From positions 1 through 14,639 of the forward strand of contig JBEKNT010000142.1 of the NCBI GenBank assembly GCA_049522565.1: 14,639 nt of DNA. Reading direction: 5' to 3'. Under the pieces are notes generated by a model. It was given only the letters and a program-made list of their open reading frames with translations. It ran no database searches and was not told where the DNA came from. The DNA is from JASHVB01 sp049522565. GTDB taxonomy: Bacteria > Pseudomonadota > Alphaproteobacteria > Acetobacterales > Acetobacteraceae. Of the stretch, positions 7,532-14,448 are shown piece after piece (positions within the stretch are counted from its first letter, which is position 1; the number at the start of each line of letters is the position of its first letter). The translations under genes were made by a program, and so were the position numbers.

Positions 7532-8734
7532 TCATATCACTCCCCCGCTGCGTAGCTCCTCGATCTCCTCGTCGCTACAACCCAAGCCCCGCAGCATCTC
7601 ATCGGTATGCTCGCCCAACGCGGGTGGCGGCAGCGCAATCGGCACCGGCTTGCCACCGAGTTGGAAACCCAGCCCCACGACCTGCACATCGCGATCCAGT
7701 GTCGGCACGTGGACTGTCTGCAACTGGCCGCGCTCGCGGAGCTGCGCATGTTCCGCGACCTGCGGCACCGCCAGCACCGGACCGACCGGCACACCGGCAT
7801 CGGCCAGGCGCTGTTCCCACAGCGTTGCGCCGGCCTCGGCGAGCCTCGCTTCCAGGATCGCTTGCAGTGCCGCCTGGTGCTTCATGCGATCGTCGCGTTC
7901 GGCAAAGCGTGGATCGGTTTTCAGTTCGGCCAATCCCAGAGCATCGCATGTCGCCTGGAACTGCTTCTGTTCGTTATTGACGATGTTGAGCGGCCCGTCG
8001 CCGGTACGGAACGTACCGGACGGTGCCGAAGTCTGGCTGTGATTGCCGATCGGCCGCGCCGCATAGCCGGCATTCAAATAGTTGGAGATCACCCACGACG
8101 TCATGCTGGCCAGCGCGCAATCCAGCATCGACACGTCGATGAACTCGCCCTCACCGGTCGCGTTGCGTTTTACCAAAGCCGCAGCGATGGCAAAGGCAGC
8201 GGTGATCGCCGCGGTGGTGTCGCACACCACCAGGCCCGCCTTCACCGGCGCGGTGTCAGGCTCGCCGGTCAGCGCCATCAGCCCGCAATAGCCCTGGATG
8301 ATCTGATCGTAGCTGGCGCGCTGCGCCAACGGACCGGTCTGACCGAAACCCGACACGGCGCAATAGATCAGCCGCGGGTTCAGCGCGCGCAACGCCGCCG
8401 CGCCGAGGCCAAGACGCTGCATCGCGCCGGGCCGGAAATTCTCCAGCACCACGTCGGCGTCCGCACACAACGTGCGGAAGATCTGCTTGCCGCGCTCGCT
8501 TTTCAGGTTGAGCGTGATCGACTTCTTGCCGGCATTGAAGGCCAGAAAGGAGGCGCCCATCTGCTGCCGTCCCATGGCGGGATCGGCCCCCATCTTGCGC
8601 GACAGATCGCCCACGCCCGGCACTTCGACCTTGATCACCTCGGCCCCCATCAAGGCAAGCAGATAGGAGGCCAAGGGACCGGCGATCACATTTGTCAGAT
8701 CGAGGACACGGGTCCCGGACAGTGGCAGGCTCAT
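7532..8734 (-). CDS. CaiB/BaiF family (class III) CoA-transferase
   Basis: 400 residues from the ATG at 8734, which overlaps the ligase stop (ATGA). The in-frame start at 8971 would only read through the upstream gene. The N-terminus (SGTRVLDLTNVIAGPLASYL, 6-25) and EVIKVE (32-37) are the family's opening Rossmann strand and helix. FNAGKKSITLNLKSERGK (66-83) is the CoA-binding signature. The catalytic aspartate is D172 in VVCDTTAAITA, where an acyl-Asp anhydride and then a CoA thioester form. GEGEFIDVSMLD follows, as usual. The enzyme moves CoA between carboxylic acids and works as an interlocked dimer. Next to a CoA ligase it may prime the same acid from an internal donor such as succinyl-CoA. 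It resembles formyl-CoA, crotonobetaine and succinyl-CoA:acid transferases; the substrate is unresolved. Confidence 0.9.
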   Translation of the reverse strand: MSLPLSGTRVLDLTNVIAGPLASYLLALMGAEVIKVEVPGVGDLSRKMGADPAMGRQQMGASFLAFNAGKKSITLNLKSERGKQIFRTLCADADVVLENFRPGAMQRLGLGAAALRALNPRLIYCAVSGFGQTGPLAQRASYDQIIQGYCGLMALTGEPDTAPVKAGLVVCDTTAAITAAFAIAAALVKRNATGEGEFIDVSMLDCALASMTSWVISNYLNAGYAARPIGNHSQTSAPSGTFRTGDGPLNIVNNEQKQFQATCDALGLAELKTDPRFAERDDRMKHQAALQAILEARLAEAGATLWEQRLADAGVPVGPVLAVPQVAEHAQLRERGQLQTVHVPTLDRDVQVVGLGFQLGGKPVPIALPPPALGEHTDEMLRGLGCSDEEIEELRSGGVI

Positions 8735-10935
8735 GGCTCGGTCCTCAGGGCGCGAAAATCGGCAGTGCAGGCCTGGATCAGTGACTCGAGGGAGGCGAAG
8801 CAGCGCGCGCCCGCCGCGGTCAGGCGGCGAGTCTTGGTGGCCAGCGAGCCGGTTTCGCCGTGCACCAAAGCGCCGGCGTGCCCCATCGCCACGCCCTCCT
8901 TCGCCTCGCGCCCGGCGATCAGCGCATAGACCGGCTTGCGCAGTCCCAGCTTGCGTAATGTATCGGCGCACTCTTCCTCTTCGGTGCCGCCAACTTCGCC
9001 AACCAGGACGATCCCGTGCGTGCGCTCGTCATTGAAGAACGGTTGCAGGAGATCGGCGAAACGCACGCCCTTCACCGGGTCGCCGCCGACGCCGACCCAG
9101 ATGCTTTGTCCGAGCCCTTCGCGCGCCAACCGATAGCCGACTTCGTAGGATAACGTGCCGCTTTTCGTCATGATCGCCAGCGGACCCGGGCGCAAGGCAA
9201 CGTCCGGCAGGAAGCCGAGCTTCACCTCGCCGGGAATTGCCATGCCGGGTGTGGAAGCGCCGATCCATGTCGCCCCCGCCTCGCGTACGGCGCGGCCGAT
9301 GCGGATCGCGTCGTGCAGCGGCACACCTTCCGCTACCGTGACGACCAGCTTGAGGCCGGCGGCCAGCGCTTCCTGCACCGCGACAAGCGTTCCATCCGGC
9401 GGCGCCATCACCACGGAAGCTATGGCGCCGGTAGCAGCCACGGCCGCGGCGCAGTCCGCGAACACCGGAACACCGGCAGCTTGCGTGACGTCGGTGCGCG
9501 TCGCGGTGCCGCCGACGATGTTGGTGCCGTAGGCGCGCATCAACGCCGCATGGGTACGGCCCATGCGGCCGGTGATGCCCTGCACGATGACGGGTGTGGC
9601 GCGCGAGACGGTGGCGATCATGCGCGCCGCGCCCTGCCCGTCATGGCCGTTCAACGCGTCATGGCCGTTCTGGTCGTCATCGCCGTACTGCTCGTCGTGG
9701 CCGGGCCTGACCCGGCCATCTGCCCCGGAACGATCGGGGCGTATGGGTGCAGCAGCGCGTTGCGGGTCGGGGATGGATGGCCGGGTCAAGCCCGGCCATG
9801 ACGACAAAGACATGGCGGACGCGGCGGGCATGACATGCGTGAGTGCCGCTTCCAAATCCTCGGTGACCAGCATGCCGGGCTGGCGTTCCGCAAGAATGCG
9901 CTTTGCGTGGTCCGCGCCGCGACCCACCAGGCGCGCGACCACCGGCACGCGCAGGCTCGGAGTCTGGTCGATCGCGGTCGCCAACAGAGTCGCGAATTCC
10001 GCCAGGTCGGTGATGCCGGCAAAGATGTTCACCAGCACAACACGCAACGATGGGCGCGACGTGATCCACTCCAGCACGCGTTGCAGCCGGGCCGGACTGC
10101 CGCGCATCTGGCCGGTGCGGATGTCGCAGAAGTTCAGTGGCTTGCCGCCGCGCGCAGTGAGTTCGTCGATCAGCATCATCGACAGGCCGGCACCGGTGGT
10201 GACCAGGCCGATCTCGCCATCCGGGTCGAGTTCGACGTAATCGAAGCCCTCGCGCAGCTTGCGGTTGGCGTCGGCATAGGTTTCGCCACGCGCTGCGATC
10301 ATCGCGGCAATCCGCGGCTGGCGGTCCACCGCGTTCAGATCCACCACCACCTTGGCATCGCCCGCGACGCAGCCAAAGCCGGAGATGAACAACGGGTTGA
10401 TCTCGGCCAATGCCAGTTCGTAATTCAATAACAGCGTCGCCAGTTTGCCGCCGACGGCGACGATCGCGTCGCGCTGGGCCGGCGGTTCGGCGGCGACCAG
10501 TTCCCTGACCGCGGCAGTGATCGCGTCGGGCTCCGGCGCGCAGACACGGCCCGCCGCGGCGCCGGTTTGTTCGATTTCGACGCCACCGCTTGCGGCATAG
10601 ATCACGCGCACACCGTAGCTCGCCGCATCGACCATCACCGCGAGATACCGTTCGTCCCCCGCAACCGCCTGTTCCACCAGGCAGGCATCCACCTGATGAC
10701 CTTTCAGGCGTGTCCCCACCAATTGCTGCACCGCCGCGTTGACTTGTTGCAACGACACGCCGCGCAACACGCCGCCCGCCTTGCCACGCCCGCCGACCGG
10801 CACCTGCGCCTTGACGATCCACGGCCCGGTGCCGGGAAGGTTGGCGACCGGCGGCGCGGTCACCAGGACGCTGTCCGGCACGGGGATGCCGTGTTCCGCG
10901 AACAGCGCCTTGCCGTCGGCTTCGATCAGCAGCAC
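8731..10935 (-). CDS. Fused ADP/GDP-forming CoA ligase: SucC-like then SucD-like, joined by a repeat-encoded linker
   Basis: 734 residues, starting at GTG 10935, one base after the dehydrogenase stop (TGA-C-GTG). Residues 1-about 371 are the ATP-grasp beta subunit: PWIVKAQVPVGGRGKAGG (38-55), AEINPLF (177-183), then LVTTGAGLSMM (244-254) and NFCDIRTG (268-275). Residues 439-734 are the alpha subunit: VQGITGRMGR (451-460), GEVGG (646-650), and the phosphohistidine loop GHAGA with H686. All key residues are present, so both halves should work. It would convert an acid + CoA + NTP to acyl-CoA + NDP + Pi. Order beta-alpha follows the sucC-sucD operon, not archaeal-type acetyl-CoA synthetase fusions (alpha-beta). 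The joining residues about 372-438 have no counterpart and come largely from a dispersed repeat plus tandem hexapeptides. M439 (ATG at 9621) fits the old alpha start, so separate initiation there is possible. Candidate acids: malate, succinate analogues, 3-sulfinopropionate. Confidence 0.85.
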   Translation of the reverse strand: MLLIEADGKALFAEHGIPVPDSVLVTAPPVANLPGTGPWIVKAQVPVGGRGKAGGVLRGVSLQQVNAAVQQLVGTRLKGHQVDACLVEQAVAGDERYLAVMVDAASYGVRVIYAASGGVEIEQTGAAAGRVCAPEPDAITAAVRELVAAEPPAQRDAIVAVGGKLATLLLNYELALAEINPLFISGFGCVAGDAKVVVDLNAVDRQPRIAAMIAARGETYADANRKLREGFDYVELDPDGEIGLVTTGAGLSMMLIDELTARGGKPLNFCDIRTGQMRGSPARLQRVLEWITSRPSLRVVLVNIFAGITDLAEFATLLATAIDQTPSLRVPVVARLVGRGADHAKRILAERQPGMLVTEDLEAALTHVMPAASAMSLSSWPGLTRPSIPDPQRAAAPIRPDRSGADGRVRPGHDEQYGDDDQNGHDALNGHDGQGAARMIATVSRATPVIVQGITGRMGRTHAALMRAYGTNIVGGTATRTDVTQAAGVPVFADCAAAVAATGAIASVVMAPPDGTLVAVQEALAAGLKLVVTVAEGVPLHDAIRIGRAVREAGATWIGASTPGMAIPGEVKLGFLPDVALRPGPLAIMTKSGTLSYEVGYRLAREGLGQSIWVGVGGDPVKGVRFADLLQPFFNDERTHGIVLVGEVGGTEEEECADTLRKLGLRKPVYALIAGREAKEGVAMGHAGALVHGETGSLATKTRRLTAAGARCFASLESLIQACTADFRALRTEP
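9639..9706. repeat. 18-bp tandem repeat, four decaying units, inside the ligase gene
   Basis: CGTCATGGCCGTTC begins at 9639 and again at 9657. Related units begin at 9675 (CGTCATCGCCGTAC) and 9693 (CGTCGTGGCCGGGC), all with an 18-base period. In protein they read PGHDEQ, YGDDDQ, NGHDAL, NGHDGQ (residues 411-434). The unit at 9693 is the edge of the neighbouring inverted-repeat element, so the array looks as if it grew from that edge by slippage. Confidence 0.8.
9692..9804. mobile_element. MITE-like 113-bp element with 28-bp inverted ends, inserted in a coding region
   Basis: The ends 9692-9719 and 9777-9804 are inverted copies that match at 26 of 28 positions. Each end is itself a hairpin: ATGGCCGGG/CCCGGCCAT around TCAAG on the right, GGCCGGG/CCCGGCC around CCTGA on the left. 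The encoded peptides (SWPGLTRPS on one strand, MAGLDPAIH on another) are familiar junk translations of a widespread alphaproteobacterial repeat (from memory of such genomes). No transposase and no clear target duplication is visible. It supplies most of the linker joining the two ligase domains and keeps the frame open. Confidence 0.75.
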
Positions 10936-10936
10936 G

Positions 10937-12103
10937 TCAATAGGTTCCCAGCCCGAGAATGCCCTGGCTGAAATCCGTGTCGCCGACGATCTTCTTGCCC
11001 ATCAGGTCGCGCAACGTCTCCGAGGTGCCGCCGCCGATCGTGCCGTAGCGGGCGCCACGATAGAAACGCGACACCGGGTATTCGTCGGTGAAGCCGAAGC
11101 CGCCGTGCAACTGCACCGCCTCGCTGGTGACGCGCAGTGCCATCTCGTTGTTGAACACTTTCGCCGCCGCGGCCATGAACGGATCGGGGAACGGATTGGC
11201 GGTCAGGCAGGCGCGATACAGCAGCCCCCTGCCCGCCTCGATGTCCTTGAACATGTCCGCCAGCTTCCAGCGGATGCCCTGGTGGTCGGCGATCGGCTTG
11301 CCGAACACGGTGCGCTCGCGGACATAGTTCACCGCCTCGTCGAACGCGCCCTCGGCCAGGCCGAGCGAGATCGACGGGTTCAGGCAGCGCTGGGTGTTGA
11401 AGGCGGCGAGAAGTTTGCGGAAGCCGTCTTCGCGGATCACCAGGTTTTCCAACGGCAATTCGCAGTCGTTGAACTGGATCTCGTGCAGGTTCTCGCCGCC
11501 CATGGTGTGGAACGTGCCGGTGACCTCGAAGCCCTTGGTGTCGGGTTCCAGCAGCACGCAGCCGATGCCCTCGCGGCCCGGCTTGCCGTCGACGCGGGTG
11601 AACACGATGAACATGCCGGCCTCCGGCGCGCGGCTGATCAGCGTCTTGGTGCCTTTCAGGATCACCCGGTCGCCGACGATGCGCGCGTTGGTGCGATAGT
11701 TGGCGACGTCGGTGCCGGCATGCGGCTCGGTCATGCAGATCGCCAGCATGCAGTCGCCGCTGACCACGCGGGGGAGAATACGGTCGCGGATCGCCGCGGG
11801 GGCGTAACGGGCGATCACCCGGGTCTGCACGCCGGCCTCGCCGAGCGTGGCCATCGCGGTGACGTAACAGACCTTGGCGATTTCCTCGAGGATCAGCGCC
11901 GTATCGAGGATCGGCAGGCCAAGGCCGCCGTATTCCTCCGGCACCGACATGCCCAGCACGCCCAGGGCGGCGAGCTTGCGCAAGTTTTCCCAGGGGAAGG
12001 TGCCGTCCATCCAGCGTTGGGCGTTGGCCTTGAACTCCGACTGCGCAAGCTCGCGCACCGAAGCGACCATTTCGCGTTGCTGCGGGCTGATGTGGAAGTC
12101 CAT
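10937..12103 (-). CDS. Acyl-CoA dehydrogenase-fold flavoenzyme lacking both canonical catalytic glutamates (desulfinase-like)
   Basis: 388 residues. The start is supported by GGGGAG seven bases upstream of the ATG. It has the full ACAD fold: N-terminal helices (EEYGGLGLP, 57-64), FAD/substrate signature ICMTEPHAGTD (122-132), a beta domain, and the C-terminal helical bundle with QLHGGFGFTDEYPVSRFYRG (331-350). The base is Glu either in the (Y/I)EGT(S) motif, as in MCAD, or in the (L)xxER helix, as in isovaleryl/long-chain enzymes. Here these read IGGGTSE (G358) and FNTQRC (Q238). Gln and Gly at these two sites are described for 3-sulfinopropionyl-CoA desulfinase AcdDPN7 (Q246, G366), and the spacing (120) is the same. 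AcdDPN7's essential R84 aligns with M84 here, with no gap up to that point by my alignment from memory. It is first in the operon, so it may do a non-oxidative or unusual step on the CoA ester. Ordinary dehydrogenation is unlikely unless another base substitutes. Confidence 0.88.
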   Translation of the reverse strand: MDFHISPQQREMVASVRELAQSEFKANAQRWMDGTFPWENLRKLAALGVLGMSVPEEYGGLGLPILDTALILEEIAKVCYVTAMATLGEAGVQTRVIARYAPAAIRDRILPRVVSGDCMLAICMTEPHAGTDVANYRTNARIVGDRVILKGTKTLISRAPEAGMFIVFTRVDGKPGREGIGCVLLEPDTKGFEVTGTFHTMGGENLHEIQFNDCELPLENLVIREDGFRKLLAAFNTQRCLNPSISLGLAEGAFDEAVNYVRERTVFGKPIADHQGIRWKLADMFKDIEAGRGLLYRACLTANPFPDPFMAAAAKVFNNEMALRVTSEAVQLHGGFGFTDEYPVSRFYRGARYGTIGGGTSETLRDLMGKKIVGDTDFSQGILGLGTY

Positions 12104-12172
12104 GCGACGTCTCCCCGGGTTGGCTTCCGCCAGACTAGCCGAGCGGCGAAACGCCCGTCGATACGGCGCGGT

Positions 12173-12201
12173 TTGGCAAGCGGCGGCGCGGATGCTATCG
12201 A
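12173..12201 (+). promoter_or_regulatory. Candidate sigma-70 promoter for the moxR-like gene
   Basis: TTGGCA (12173-12178, five of six to TTGACA) and TATCGA (12196-12201, three of six to TATAAT) are separated by 17 bases. Transcription would begin near 12208, inside the dyad that follows. The -10 match is weak, as is common in high-GC alphaproteobacteria. Confidence 0.3.
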
Positions 12202-12202
12202 C

Positions 12203-12216
12203 CTACTGAACAGTAG
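12203..12216. promoter_or_regulatory. Perfect dyad CTACTG-AA-CAGTAG, possible operator
   Basis: A 6-bp inverted repeat with a two-base centre ends 11 bases before the GTG start at 12228 and covers the predicted transcription start. It could be a repressor site or, in RNA, occlude the ribosome-binding region. The size is near what chance allows. Confidence 0.35.
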
Positions 12217-12227
12217 CGGAGCCTCAG

Positions 12228-13184
12228 GTGAACGACGTGCTTCCGCCGGGATCGCCCCTTGCCCTGCCCTCGATCGAAGCGGTGGAGCTGGGATTGCGGT
12301 CGGCCGGCTATATTCCGAGCAGACAGATCGCGACGGCGGTTTATCTCGCCCATCATTTGCAGAAGCCGATCCTGGTGGAAGGGCCGGCTGGCGTGGGCAA
12401 GACCGAGCTGGCCAGGTCCGTGGCCACCTGGCTGGAGCTGCCGCTGATCCGCATGCAGTGCTACGAGGGGTTGGACGAGGCGAAGGCGCTGTATGAGTGG
12501 AAATACGGCAAGCAGCTTCTCTATACCCAGATCCTGAAGGACAAGATCGGCTCGGTGATCGGCGACGCCGACGGGCTGGTTGCGGCGCTGAACAAGCTGC
12601 ATGATTTCGGCGACATCTTCTTCTCCGAGCAATTCCTTGAGCCGCGGCCGTTGCTGCGCGCCTTGCAACAGCCGCACGGCGCCGTGCTGCTGGTCGATGA
12701 AGTGGACAAGTCGGACCAGGAATTCGAGGCATTCCTGCTGGAGATCCTGTCCGACTACCAGGTGACGATCCCCGAGATCGGCACCGTCGTGGCGGTGACA
12801 ACGCCGATCGTGATGCTGACATCGAACAGTACCCGCGACCTGGGCGACGCTCTGAAGCGGCGCTGCCTGCATCTGCATATCGGCTTCCCGGATGAGAAGC
12901 TGGAGGCGCAGATCATCGCCTCGCGCGTGCCGGGCATCGAGGCGAAGCTGCTGCGCCAGCTTGTCAGCTTCGTGCAGCAGTTGCGGGTGCTGGACCTGAA
13001 GAAGGTACCCTCGGTCAGCGAGACGATCGACTGGGCGAGGGTGCTGGTGCTGCTGCACGCCGGCGTGCTGGAGGTTGACCTGGTGCGCGACACGCTGAAC
13101 GTGCTGCTGAAGTTCGAGGCCGATATCGAGATAGCCGGCAAGCAGCTTGCCACGCTGACGCACAAGGCCCGGCAGGATGCCTGA
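12228..13184 (+). CDS. MoxR-type AAA+ ATPase (CoxD-like)
   Basis: 318 residues from the GTG at 12228, with a GGAG a few bases upstream. Walker A is EGPAGVGKTE (51-60), Walker B AVLLVDEVDKS (152-162), sensor 1 TSNSTRDL (198-205), arginine finger KRRC (210-213), and sensor-2 region SETIDWARVLV (264-274). MoxR ATPases are chaperones that work with a vWA partner to insert metal cofactors or assemble a complex. The length and the SVSETIDWA spelling resemble the CoxD branch linked to molybdenum CO-dehydrogenase-type hydroxylases. No such hydroxylase is in this window, so the client is unknown. The stop overlaps the vWA start by eight bases (ATGCCTGA), the usual pairing. Confidence 0.9.
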   Translation: MNDVLPPGSPLALPSIEAVELGLRSAGYIPSRQIATAVYLAHHLQKPILVEGPAGVGKTELARSVATWLELPLIRMQCYEGLDEAKALYEWKYGKQLLYTQILKDKIGSVIGDADGLVAALNKLHDFGDIFFSEQFLEPRPLLRALQQPHGAVLLVDEVDKSDQEFEAFLLEILSDYQVTIPEIGTVVAVTTPIVMLTSNSTRDLGDALKRRCLHLHIGFPDEKLEAQIIASRVPGIEAKLLRQLVSFVQQLRVLDLKKVPSVSETIDWARVLVLLHAGVLEVDLVRDTLNVLLKFEADIEIAGKQLATLTHKARQDA

Positions 13185-14448
13185 GGTAAACAACCTCTCC
13201 CGCACGCAAGCGCGGGAGAGGTATGCGGCGAGCGAACCGCTGCGCCGTTTCTTGCAGGTGGCGCGCGGCGCCGGGCTGCGGGTTTCGGCGGCCGAGGGCA
13301 TCGACGCGGCGCGCGCGGTCGATGTCGTCGGGTTCGGCGACCGGGCGGTACTGAAGGACACGCTTGGGCTCGTACTGGCGAAGACGCCGGACGAGAAGGG
13401 GCTGTTCGACGAGTGTTTCGAACTTTACTTCAAACGCGACGAGTTCGCTGCGCAGGACGCGGTGGAACCGCCGGTGCTGCCCGAGCCGATGTCGGCGCAG
13501 GACCCGACGGTCAGCGGTGACGGCGCGGGCGGACAAGGCGGCGGAACGACGCTCGGGCAGATGCTGCTGGACGACGATCGCGCGGCGCTGGCGGCGGCGA
13601 TGGAGCAGGCGGCGCGCGAGGCCGGGCTGGAGAATATCCGGTTCTTCACGCAGAAGAATCTATATGCGCGGCGCATTCTGGACCGCATGGGACTGCGCGC
13701 TCTGGAACGCGAGATCGAGGCGCTGCGGCAGAGCGGCGACGACGAGGCCATCGTGCGTGCCGGGCGGCTGGAGGGTCGGATCGAGGCGCTGCGCGACGCG
13801 CTGCGCGACTTCGTCGAGCGCCACCTGGTGCTTTTTGCCCGCGGCGAGACGGAGCGGTTTCGCGAGGAATTGCTGAAGAGCGCTCGGCTGTCCAATCTCG
13901 AGCGGCGCGACCTGGATCGGATGCGCGTGCTGGTGCGGGCGATGGCGAAGAAACTGGCGGCGCGTTATGCGAAGACGCGGCGGCGGCGGTTGCGCGGGCA
14001 GTTGGATGTGCGGCGCACGATGCGGCGCAACATGGGCTGGGGCGGCATTCCGTTCATCACCGTGTGGAAGCAGAAACGCATCGAGAAGCCGCGCGTCATG
14101 GTGCTGTGCGACGTGTCAGGCTCGGTCGCGCCGATGGCGCAGTTCCTGCTGATGTTCCTGTATGCCGTGCACGAGGCGCTGTCCGACATCCGGTCGTTCG
14201 CCTTCGCGAGTTCGACGATCGAGGTGAGCGATATACTGGAGAAGCAGGAAATCGAGGCGGCGATTGACGACATCATGCGGACGATCGGTTATGGGTCGTC
14301 GAACTACGGGAACTCGCTGGCGGATTTCGAGGATGGCTGGGGCGCTCAGGTCACTAACAAGACGACGATCATCATTCTTGGCGACGCGCGCGGCAACCGC
14401 ACCGATCCGCGCACGGAGATCATGGCGCGACTGGCGCAGCGGGCGTAG
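13177..14448 (+). CDS. CoxE-like von Willebrand factor A protein, truncated by an in-frame TAG
   Basis: 423 residues to the TAG at 14446-14448. The start ATG overlaps the ATPase stop. Residues 21-90 hold the helical N-terminal part (LRRFLQVARGAGLRV, KGLFDECFELYF). A Gly-rich linker lies at 113-124, and a charged coiled region at 130-270. The vWA domain begins at about 306: VMVLCDVSGSV carries the MIDAS motif D312-x-S314-x-S316, and LGDARGN (401-407) is the later MIDAS/metal loop. The last strand and helix normally expected are encoded after the TAG. As read here the domain lacks its C-terminal strand and helices, so the product is probably unstable or altered. It would partner the ATPase. Codons 6-15 are supplied by a palindromic repeat. 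Confidence 0.85.
   Translation: MPEVNNLSRTQARERYAASEPLRRFLQVARGAGLRVSAAEGIDAARAVDVVGFGDRAVLKDTLGLVLAKTPDEKGLFDECFELYFKRDEFAAQDAVEPPVLPEPMSAQDPTVSGDGAGGQGGGTTLGQMLLDDDRAALAAAMEQAAREAGLENIRFFTQKNLYARRILDRMGLRALEREIEALRQSGDDEAIVRAGRLEGRIEALRDALRDFVERHLVLFARGETERFREELLKSARLSNLERRDLDRMRVLVRAMAKKLAARYAKTRRRRLRGQLDVRRTMRRNMGWGGIPFITVWKQKRIEKPRVMVLCDVSGSVAPMAQFLLMFLYAVHEALSDIRSFAFASSTIEVSDILEKQEIEAAIDDIMRTIGYGSSNYGNSLADFEDGWGAQVTNKTTIIILGDARGNRTDPRTEIMARLAQRA
13194..13221. repeat. Palindromic repeat with 10-bp perfect stem in the first codons of the vWA gene
   Basis: CCTCTCCCGC (13194-13203) pairs perfectly with GCGGGAGAGG (13212-13221) around an 8-base loop. It resembles the CCTCTCCCGC-type dispersed palindromes of alphaproteobacteria (from memory). 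It lies 10 bases after the ATPase stop, within codons 6-15 of the next frame, and could also form a hairpin right at the vWA start. Confidence 0.75.

Larger units (their letters stand above)
12104..12227. promoter_or_regulatory. Divergent intergenic region between the catabolic operon and the MoxR/vWA pair
   Basis: These 124 bases hold the control regions of both divergent transcription units. The - strand side carries the GGGGAG ribosome-binding site of the dehydrogenase gene. The + strand side carries a promoter-like pair and a dyad, listed separately. I see no regulator gene in the window. Confidence 0.5.

Noticed and set aside
7607..8929. + strand open frame (440 codons) opposite the CoA-transferase
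   Set aside because: Antisense shadow of a strongly recognised gene; no domain signal.
9639..9706. CRISPR array
   Set aside because: The 18-base units are contiguous with no spacers and are read in frame as hexapeptides.
8731..10935. Archaeal-type single-chain acetyl-CoA synthetase (ADP-forming)
   Set aside because: Those fusions run alpha then beta. Here the order is beta then alpha, with a repeat-derived linker.
10739..12496. Long + strand open frame (585 codons) across the dehydrogenase gene
   Set aside because: It is antisense to clear coding sequence, has His/Gln/Arg/Ala-rich low-information translation and matches no family. High GC keeps the opposite strand free of stops.
14446..14448. 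UAG as pyrrolysine or another recoded residue
   Set aside because: TAG serves as a normal stop for other genes here (1799-1801, 5795-5797), and no recoding machinery is visible. A point mutation or error is simpler.
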